In this document: positions 58,003 to 64,000 of the stretch, piece after piece
Numbering within the stretch: the first letter of the stretch is position 1
How the letters are laid out: every line of letters starts with the position of its first letter
NCBI RefSeq assembly: GCF_004614185.1
Contig: NZ_SPVF01000106.1
Span: 16,196 to 80,195, forward strand
Reading direction: 5' to 3'
Origin: Zemynaea arenosa
GTDB lineage: Bacteria > Pseudomonadota > Gammaproteobacteria > Burkholderiales > Burkholderiaceae_D
DNA: 64,000 nt
Program-made: the position numbers and the translations under genes
Notes under the pieces: generated by a model
What the model was told of the DNA's origin: nothing
Seen by the model: the letters and a program-made list of their open reading frames with translations, nothing else
The model's database searches: none

Positions 58003-60246
58003 ATGAAGAAGAAGTTGTTGGTGGTTGCCCTCGCGGTTGGCATGTCGGCCCATTTTGCCATTGGCCAGCCGGAAAAATCGGCCCCGTCGGTGCTCAAGCC
58101 GACCGCGGCCCAGACCCAGGCGGCGCTGTGGGCTTCTCGTGTGCTCGCGCGCTATCACTACAAGGCGGTCCCGCTCGACGACCAGATGAGCGAGAAGATT
58201 TTCGACCGCTACTTCAAGACGCTGGATGCGGACAAGCTGTTCTTCCTGCAGTCGGACATCGATCAGTTCAACGCCGTGCGCGGCAAGTTCGACGATGCGA
58301 TCAACAACGAGAACCTGGCCCTGCCGTTCCAGATTTACAGCGTCTACCAGACCCGCTACGACGAGCGCCTGAGCTATGCGCGCGAGCTGCTCAAGGGTAA
58401 GTTCGACTTCACCGCCGACGAAACCTATCCGATCGATCGCGAGAAGGCCCCGTGGCTCAAGACCGATGACGAAGCCAAGGACCTGTGGCGCCGCCGCGTC
58501 AAGAACGACTGGCTGCGCCTGAAGCTCGCCGGCAAGGACGACAAGGCCATCCGTGAGACGCTCGACAAGCGCTATGAGAACTCGATCAACCGCCTCAAGA
58601 AGCTCAACAACGAGGACGTGTTCCAGATGTTCATGAACGCGTACGCGATGTCGATCGAGCCGCACACCAACTACTTCGGCCCGCGCTCGGCCGAGAACTT
58701 CGACATCCAGATGCGCCTGTCCGTGGAGGGCATCGGCGCCATCCTGCAGTCGCGCGACGACTACACCGTGGTGCGCGAGATCGTGCCGGGCGGTCCGGCG
58801 TCGGTGTCGGGCAAGCTCAAGGTGGGCGACCGCATCCTCGGCGTGGCCCAGGGTGACGGCCAGTTCGTGGACGTGATGGGCTGGCGCATCGACGACGTGG
58901 TCGAGAAGATCCGCGGCGCCAAGGATTCCGTGGTGAAGCTGGACGTCCTGCCCGCCGACGCGGGTCCGGACGGCAAGCACATGACCATCTCGCTGGTGCG
59001 CAAGAAGGTCAGCATGGAGGAGCAGTCCGCCAAGAAGACGATCATCGAGACCAAGGATGCCGGCGGCCAGAAGCGCCGCGTCGGCGTGATCACGCTGCCA
59101 GGCTTCTACCAGGACTTCGACGCCCGCCGCCGCGGCGAGCGCGACTTCAAGAGCGCGACCCGCGACGTGGCCCGCCTGCTGGGCGAGCTCAAGAAGGACA
59201 AGGTGGACAACGTCCTGATCGACCTGCGCAACAACGGCGGCGGCTCGCTGACGGAGGCGGTCGAGCTGACCGGCCTGTTCATCGACAAGGGCCCGGTGGT
59301 GATGCAGCGTTCCAGCGACGGCAAGGTCGATATCGAGAACGACACCCAGCCCGGCCTGGCCTGGGACGGTCCGATGGGCGTGCTGATCAACCGTGGTTCG
59401 GCCTCGGCCTCCGAGATTTTCGCGGCCGCGATCCAGGACTATGGCCGCGGCATCATCATCGGCGAGCCGAGCTTCGGCAAGGGCACGGTGCAGACCCTGG
59501 TGCCGCTGGACCGCTTCGCGGCCAACGACAAGCAGCGGCTGGGCGAACTGAAGATGACCATCGCGCAGTTCTTCCGCATCAATGGCGGCACCACGCAGCT
59601 GCGTGGGGTGACGCCGGATATCAAGCTGCCGGTGATGTCGGATTCGGAGAACTTTGGCGAGTCCAGCTTCGAAAACGCGCTGCCGTACACCACCGTCAAG
59701 CCGGCACCGTTCATCCCGCTGGGCGACATCAAGGCCATCCTCGCGCCGCTGCAGAAGAAGCACGACCTCCGCGTGGCCAAGGACAAGGACTACCAGTTCC
59801 TCGAGGACGACGTGGCCGAGATGCGCAAGCACCTCAACGACAAGACCATCTCGCTGAACGAGGCTGTGCGCCGCAAGGAGCGCGACCAGCAGGAGGCGCG
59901 CGCCAAGCTGCGCGAGCAGCACCTGTTCACGCAGATGCCAGTCCCGCCGAAGGATGCGCCGGTCGAGGGGGGCGATCCGAAGGTGAAGGCGCCGCCGACC
60001 GCCAAGCCGGCCGCTCAGACCACCAAGGCCGTGGCCGTGCGCCTGCCGCGCACCGACGATGGCCTGCAGGGTGACGAGCGCTCGCTGGCCGCCGAACTGG
60101 CCGCCGAAAAGCGCGCCAAGGACGCCAAGGACATCCTGTTGAACGAAGCCGCCCACATCCTGGCCGACGAGGTGTCCCTGCTCAAGACGGACACCCGCCT
60201 GGCGACCAAGGTCGCGCCGTACCTGCCGCCGACCAGGGGCAACTGA
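58003..60246 (+). CDS. prc: Tail-specific protease Prc (S41, C-terminal processing peptidase)
   Basis: 747 residues from ATG 58003 (GGAG upstream) with signal peptide MKKKLLVVALAVGMSAHFAI. An N-terminal helical domain (about 35-225) is followed by a PDZ domain (about 245-345; VEGIGAILQSRDDYTVVREI) and the S41 protease with catalytic Ser468 (GSASASEIF) and Lys493 (SFGKGTVQ). A C-terminal helical domain follows. Prc trims periplasmic proteins including peptidoglycan enzymes such as FtsI and MepS in E. coli, so it may also act on the PBP in this window. TAGAAT at 57923 could be its -10. Confidence 0.96.
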   Translation: MKKKLLVVALAVGMSAHFAIGQPEKSAPSVLKPTAAQTQAALWASRVLARYHYKAVPLDDQMSEKIFDRYFKTLDADKLFFLQSDIDQFNAVRGKFDDAINNENLALPFQIYSVYQTRYDERLSYARELLKGKFDFTADETYPIDREKAPWLKTDDEAKDLWRRRVKNDWLRLKLAGKDDKAIRETLDKRYENSINRLKKLNNEDVFQMFMNAYAMSIEPHTNYFGPRSAENFDIQMRLSVEGIGAILQSRDDYTVVREIVPGGPASVSGKLKVGDRILGVAQGDGQFVDVMGWRIDDVVEKIRGAKDSVVKLDVLPADAGPDGKHMTISLVRKKVSMEEQSAKKTIIETKDAGGQKRRVGVITLPGFYQDFDARRRGERDFKSATRDVARLLGELKKDKVDNVLIDLRNNGGGSLTEAVELTGLFIDKGPVVMQRSSDGKVDIENDTQPGLAWDGPMGVLINRGSASASEIFAAAIQDYGRGIIIGEPSFGKGTVQTLVPLDRFAANDKQRLGELKMTIAQFFRINGGTTQLRGVTPDIKLPVMSDSENFGESSFENALPYTTVKPAPFIPLGDIKAILAPLQKKHDLRVAKDKDYQFLEDDVAEMRKHLNDKTISLNEAVRRKERDQQEARAKLREQHLFTQMPVPPKDAPVEGGDPKVKAPPTAKPAAQTTKAVAVRLPRTDDGLQGDERSLAAELAAEKRAKDAKDILLNEAAHILADEVSLLKTDTRLATKVAPYLPPTRGN

Positions 60247-60264
60247 GCGTCCCCGCTCCTACGA

Positions 60265-60293
60265 AAGCCGCGTCCCGTGACGCGGCTTTTTTT
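60265..60293 (+). terminator. Rho-independent terminator of prc
   Basis: GCCGCGTC, a CCGT loop and GACGCGGC, followed by seven T, about 20 bp after the prc stop. Confidence 0.94.
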
Positions 60294-60388
60294 CGTTCGT
60301 TGTCAGGACCGCAGCACGCCGGATTTGGGTTAGAATCCTTTGCGAACGACCGTGCTTTTTAAGGCGCGACGCAAGCTTAGGAGACAGC

Positions 60389-61579
60389 ATGGACCTGAAC
60401 TACAGCCCCACGGAGCTGGCCTTTCGCGATGAGGTGCGCACCTTCCTGGCCGCGCACCTGCCCGCGGACCTGCAGCACAAGGTGCGCCGCCACTTGCGCC
60501 TGACAAAGGACGATTACGTCCGCTGGCACCGGATCCTCAACCAGCAGGGCTGGGTCGCACCGAACTGGCCGGCGGAATACGGCGGGCCGGGCTGGACGCC
60601 CGTGCAGCGCCACATCTTTGACGAGGAATGCGCGCGCGCGGGCACGCCGCCCATCATGCCGTTCGGTGTGAACATGGTGGCCCCGGTGATCATGGCATTC
60701 GGGAACGAGGCCCAGAAGGCGTACTACCTGCCGCGCATTCTCGCCTGCGACGACTGGTGGTGCCAGGGCTACTCGGAACCCGGTGCGGGCTCGGACCTCG
60801 CTTCGCTCAAGACCAGCGCCCGCCGCGAGGGCGACCACTACGTCGTCAACGGCCAGAAGACCTGGACCACGCTGGCGCAGCATGCCGACATGATCTTCTG
60901 CCTGGTGCGCACCGACCCCACGGTGCGCAAGCAGGAGGGCATCTCGTTCCTGCTGATCGACATGAAGACGCCCGGCATCACGGTGCGCCCCATCATCATG
61001 CTGGACGAAGACCACGAGGTGAACGAAGTCTTCTTCGACAACGTGAAGGTGCCGGTGCAGAACCTGATCGGCCAGGAGAACCGCGGCTGGACCTATGCCA
61101 AGTACCTGCTCGGCCACGAGCGCACCGGCATCGCCGCCGTCGGCCGCTCCAAGCGCGAGCTGCCCAGGCTGAAGGCGCTCGCGCGCAAGCAGCGCAAGAA
61201 CGGCCGCCCGCTGCTGGAGGACCCGCTGTTCGCCGCCAAGGTCGCGGAACTGGAGATCGAGCTGATGGCGCTGGAGATGACCGTGCTGCGCGTACTGGCC
61301 CAGGAACACAAGGCGCCCGGCCCCGAGGCCTCCGTCCTCAAGGTGCGCGGCACCGATATCCAGCAGCGCCTCACCGAACTGGCGATGGAAGCGGCGGGCC
61401 CGCTGGCGCTGCCGTTCGACCCGGTCTACCTGGAAGGCGGGACGGAGCACGCCATCACCGGTGCCGATGACGAAGCGCCGCTCGCGTCGCACTACTTCAA
61501 CTTCCGCAAGACGTCGATCTACGGCGGCTCCAACGAGATCCAGCGGAACATCATCACCCAGATGATCCTGGGCCTGTAA
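60389..61579 (+). CDS. Acyl-CoA dehydrogenase (PimC-like large subunit)
   Basis: 396 residues, TTAGGAGACAGC before the ATG. FAD-binding and substrate motifs of acyl-CoA dehydrogenases: WCQGYSEPGAGSDLASLKT, VNGQKTWTTLAQHADM, GHERTGIAAVGRSK and the closing TSIYGGSNEIQRNIITQMIL. The Asn-Glu-Ile-Gln region contains the usual base area. Together with the next gene it resembles the PimC/PimD pair proposed to oxidise pimeloyl-CoA and other acyl-CoAs. Substrate not known here. The next gene starts 13 bp after. Confidence 0.93.
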   Translation: MDLNYSPTELAFRDEVRTFLAAHLPADLQHKVRRHLRLTKDDYVRWHRILNQQGWVAPNWPAEYGGPGWTPVQRHIFDEECARAGTPPIMPFGVNMVAPVIMAFGNEAQKAYYLPRILACDDWWCQGYSEPGAGSDLASLKTSARREGDHYVVNGQKTWTTLAQHADMIFCLVRTDPTVRKQEGISFLLIDMKTPGITVRPIIMLDEDHEVNEVFFDNVKVPVQNLIGQENRGWTYAKYLLGHERTGIAAVGRSKRELPRLKALARKQRKNGRPLLEDPLFAAKVAELEIELMALEMTVLRVLAQEHKAPGPEASVLKVRGTDIQQRLTELAMEAAGPLALPFDPVYLEGGTEHAITGADDEAPLASHYFNFRKTSIYGGSNEIQRNIITQMILGL

Positions 61580-61592
61580 GCGAGGACACGGC

Positions 61593-62741
61593 ATGGACTT
61601 TCAATTCACCGAAGAGCAGCAGCAGTTTGCCGACGCCCTCAAGCGCTGGGCTGCGAAGGATTACGCATTCGAGACGCGCCAGAAGATCGTGCTGTCCGAG
61701 GCCGGGGGTTCGGACGAGGCCTGGGCCACGCTGGTGGAACTGGGCATGACCGCGTTGCCGGTGCCGGAAGAGCAGGGCGGCTTCAATGGCAGCGCGGTCG
61801 ACCTGTATGTCGTGATGCAGGAGCTGGGGCGTGCACTGGTCGTGGAGCCTTACCTGGCCACGGTGCTGGGCGCGCACTGCCTGCAGCTGGGCGGCGCGCA
61901 TGCGGACCTGCTGGCGCAAGTGGCGGCCGGGGAGCTGCGGCTGGCCTGCGCATTGGGTGAGCCGCAGGCGCGGCACGACATGCGCGACATCGCCACCACG
62001 GCCATTGCGGAGGGCGACGGGTACGTGCTCAATGGCCGCAAGAGCGTCGTGATCCACGGAGCACAGGCCGGAATGCTGATCGTCTCCGCGCGCAGCCATG
62101 GCGGCCAAAGCGAGACCGATGGCATCTCGCTGTTTGTGGTCCCGGCCGATGCCCAGGGCGTGCACATCACGCAGTACCGCACCGTCGACGGACAGCGGGC
62201 CGCGGACATTCTCCTGAAAGACGTGAACGTCCCGGCGGCGCACCTGATCGGCCCGGCGGGCCAGGGGTGGGCCGTGCTCGACGCGGCGCTCGACTACGGC
62301 GCTGGCCTGCTGTGCGCGGAAGCCATCGGCGCCCTGCAGGCGCTTTTTGACGCTACGCTTGAATACCTGAAGACACGCCAGCAGTTCGGCGTCCCGATCG
62401 GGAAATTCCAGGCGCTCCAGCACCGCATGGCGGACATGTACATCCACCTGGAGCAGGCTCGTTCGATGGCGCTGCTCGCCGCGGTGAAACTGGCTTCAGA
62501 GAATGTGGAAGAGCGCCGCCGCGCGGTCTCCGCGGCCAAGTACCGCGTGGGGCAGGCGATCCGCTTCGTGGGCCAGCAGGCGATCCAGCTGCATGGCGGC
62601 ATGGGCGTCACCAACGAGCTGCCCGCAGCGCACTATTTCAAGCGCCTGACAATGATCGAACTGACGCTGGGCGACTCGGACCACCACCTGCAGCGCTTCA
62701 TCGCCCACGCGGATTACTCGAGTCATTCATCCATGCAGTAG
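61593..62741 (+). CDS. Acyl-CoA dehydrogenase (PimD-like small subunit)
   Basis: 382 residues starting MDFQFTEEQQQFADALKRWA, the start typical of PimD-like subunits. Core: GMTALPVPEEQGGFNGSAVD, ARHDMRDIATTAI, a helix LQALFDATLEYLKTRQQFGV, and QQAIQLHGGMGVTNELP at the FAD end. The first-domain glycine-Ser-Asp signature is weak, so it may have lost some activity and act as a partner of the PimC-like subunit. Overlaps the convergent GGEEF gene by 19 bp. Confidence 0.92.
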   Translation: MDFQFTEEQQQFADALKRWAAKDYAFETRQKIVLSEAGGSDEAWATLVELGMTALPVPEEQGGFNGSAVDLYVVMQELGRALVVEPYLATVLGAHCLQLGGAHADLLAQVAAGELRLACALGEPQARHDMRDIATTAIAEGDGYVLNGRKSVVIHGAQAGMLIVSARSHGGQSETDGISLFVVPADAQGVHITQYRTVDGQRAADILLKDVNVPAAHLIGPAGQGWAVLDAALDYGAGLLCAEAIGALQALFDATLEYLKTRQQFGVPIGKFQALQHRMADMYIHLEQARSMALLAAVKLASENVEERRRAVSAAKYRVGQAIRFVGQQAIQLHGGMGVTNELPAAHYFKRLTMIELTLGDSDHHLQRFIAHADYSSHSSMQ

Positions 62742-63637
62742 CGGTTGCGCCCCTGCGCTTTGGCGCGGTAGAGCTGCGCGTCCGCGCGCCGGATCAGTTC
62801 TCCCGCGCCGTCCGGCCCCTCCGGCACCTGGGCCGCGATGCCGATGCTGACGCTGACGAACGGCTTGGCGTCGGACTTCGCGTGCGGAATGGCCAGCAGG
62901 TCGACCTGCTCGATCAGCTTGCGGGCCACCGTCTCGGCGCCCGGCGGGCCATCGGTCAGCAGCACCGCGAACTCCTCGCCGCCGTAGCGCGCCACCACGT
63001 CCTGCGGACGGGCGGCGGCGCGGCGCATGGCGGCGGCCACCTCCTGCAGACAGGTGTCGCCGGCCTGGTGTCCATACTCGTCGTTATAGCGCTTGAAGAA
63101 GTCGATATCGATCAGCAGCAGCGACAGCGGGGTGCCCGCACGCGCGGAGCGGCGCCATTCCCGCTCCAGCGCCTCGTCGAAGCCGCGCCGGTTCGAGACC
63201 CCGGTCAGGCCATCGGTCAGCGTCAGCTCGCGCAGCACGTCGCTCTGGCGCTTGACGGTGAGCTGGGTGCGCACCCGCGCGCGCACGACGGCGGCGTTGA
63301 CCGGCTTGGTGATGAAGTCCGCGGCACCGGCATCGAGTGCGCGCGTTTCGTCCTCCGGCGAAAACAGGGAGGTGACGAAGATGATCGGGATGTTGCTGGT
63401 CACGGAGGACGTGCGCAGGGCCTGGCAGACCGCGTAGCCGTCCATGTCCGGCATCATCGCGTCCAGCAGGATCACGTCGGGCCGCTGGTTATGGGCGATG
63501 TCGATCGCCCTGGCCCCGTTCATCGCGAACAGGACGTCGTGCTCCGCTTCCAGTGCCTGGTTGAGAACCTGGATGTTTTCCATCGCGTCGTCAACGATGA
63601 GAATGCGGCCGTTGCGCGCGATATCGGTCCAACTCAT
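62723..63637 (-). CDS. Receiver-GGEEF diguanylate cyclase response regulator
   Basis: 304 residues. Receiver domain 8-125 (ILIVDDAMENIQVLNQAL, phospho-acceptor Asp in VILLDAMMPDMDGY, IFVTSLFSPED, ADFITKPV). GGDEF domain 150-300 with DGLTGVSNRRGFDEAL, IDIDFFKRYNDEYGHQAGD and the active GGEEF in VARYGGEEFAVLL. An I-site is not evident (R-x-x-D absent before GGEEF). It makes c-di-GMP when phosphorylated. The ATG overlaps the stop of the gene upstream, so they are coupled. Confidence 0.95.
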   Translation of the reverse strand: MSWTDIARNGRILIVDDAMENIQVLNQALEAEHDVLFAMNGARAIDIAHNQRPDVILLDAMMPDMDGYAVCQALRTSSVTSNIPIIFVTSLFSPEDETRALDAGAADFITKPVNAAVVRARVRTQLTVKRQSDVLRELTLTDGLTGVSNRRGFDEALEREWRRSARAGTPLSLLLIDIDFFKRYNDEYGHQAGDTCLQEVAAAMRRAAARPQDVVARYGGEEFAVLLTDGPPGAETVARKLIEQVDLLAIPHAKSDAKPFVSVSIGIAAQVPEGPDGAGELIRRADAQLYRAKAQGRNRYCMDE

Positions 63638-64000
63638 GCACTGTCCTTTCGATTCAAAAGATCCTCCACCAGTGTGGCTGCGTGCGCGAATCCCAGCGTG
63701 TCGATGGCCTCGGCCAGCGCCGCCACCAGCTCCGGTGCGGCCTGGGCCAGGTGCGGACGCAGGGCCTGGAAAGCGGCGCCCGCCTTCAGGTTGTTATTCT
63801 GGAGGAGGATGAGTAAATGCGCCAGCGCGGTCCGCAGCTCCCCCTCGGGAGGTGGGGGTGCCGTCCCGTGGGACTGCTCCGTGGGGGATGGTTCGGGCGG
63901 CAGCAAGTGCTCGGCATCGGCCAGCTGCGCCAGTGCGGCGGCGAAGGTGGCGAGGCAAGGTGCCCAGTCCGGCTCGCGGCGCTGGCGGATGGCGTCTTCC
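63634..64000 (-). CDS. C-terminal part of a probable hybrid sensor histidine kinase
   Basis: The frame is open to the window end; 121 residues are visible. The helical end (LRTALAHLLILLQNNNLKAG, then LIAALAEAI-like and FAHAATLVEDLLNRK) matches the C-terminal helical tail often seen after the receiver in hybrid histidine kinases. Its TGA overlaps the start of the GGEEF regulator, so kinase and response regulator form one operon. The kinase core lies outside the window. Confidence 0.6.
   Translation of the reverse strand, partial: EDAIRQRREPDWAPCLATFAAALAQLADAEHLLPPEPSPTEQSHGTAPPPPEGELRTALAHLLILLQNNNLKAGAAFQALRPHLAQAAPELVAALAEAIDTLGFAHAATLVEDLLNRKDSA

Noticed and set aside
57979..60156. Minus-strand frame of about 725 codons opposite prc
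   Set aside because: Antisense shadow of the well-defined prc gene.

Overview
The window is a GC-rich, densely packed proteobacterial chromosome segment. Gene content points to the Oxalobacteraceae (Massilia/Duganella/Telluria-like Burkholderiales): paired TonB-dependent receptors, two PEP-CTERM sorted secreted proteins, several second-messenger enzymes, a YghU-type glutathione transferase, Prc, a ParB-like protein of a type common in Burkholderiales, and a paired acyl-CoA dehydrogenase set. I see no transposase, integrase, phage gene or CRISPR array. The lineage is an inference from gene families; no 16S gene is present.

Layout. 1-4157: two tandem TonB-dependent receptors, the first cut by the window edge. 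4174-6898: a repeat-built coiled-coil protein translationally coupled to a GAF-GAF-PAS class III nucleotide cyclase. 6902-12511: ordinary genes (secreted hypothetical, EamA and MFS transporters, HD phosphohydrolase, membrane TPR protein, RNase H-like protein, YXWGXW protein with calcium-type repeats). 12693-25766 (+): a penicillin-binding transpeptidase, an HTH protein and its small partner, a protein resembling a degenerate SPFH domain, a tandem S16/ChlI-like protein, an SPFH protein with two zinc ribbons, a Ser/Thr kinase fused to a formylglycine-enzyme-like domain, then OsmC and pirin coupled by stop/start overlaps. 25853-27822: a tiny membrane protein, a porin-like protein and a short PstS-like protein. 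27883-36806 (-): FHA protein, PP2C phosphatase, membrane SH3 protein, FHA-like protein, FtsW/RodA-like SEDS protein with a large extra N-terminal part, and a non-RD Ser/Thr kinase.

The two blocks at 12.7-24.5 kb and 27.9-36.8 kb together hold a SEDS polymerase-like protein, a transpeptidase, two kinases, a phosphatase and FHA readers. This is the same toolkit as the actinobacterial fhaA/fhaB-pstP-rodA-pbpA-pknA/B operon, but in a Gram-negative and with unusual domain fusions. I consider it the most likely undescribed system here: a phospho-regulated, probably stress-linked peptidoglycan synthase. The blocks also share a palindrome centred on ACCGGT, found inside the PBP gene and inside the SH3 gene and read in two different codon phases in each.

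36896-48121: glycine-zipper protein, GNAT, YkuE-like phosphoesterase, M28 peptidase, CHASE2 cyclase, SH3 protein, M48 protease, EAL phosphodiesterase, and an ABC ATPase with a permease-CPBP protease fusion. 48447-64000: a hypothetical/PEP-CTERM pair, tRNA-Leu(UAA), a PPOX-type flavoprotein, yghU, an XRE/ParB-like/acylase run, a second PEP-CTERM protein, tdk, a small HExxH membrane protein, prc, two acyl-CoA dehydrogenases, a GGEEF response regulator and the tail of a probable hybrid histidine kinase. Starts were chosen from ribosome-binding sites and signal peptides. No homology search was possible, so family calls rest on motifs I could read.
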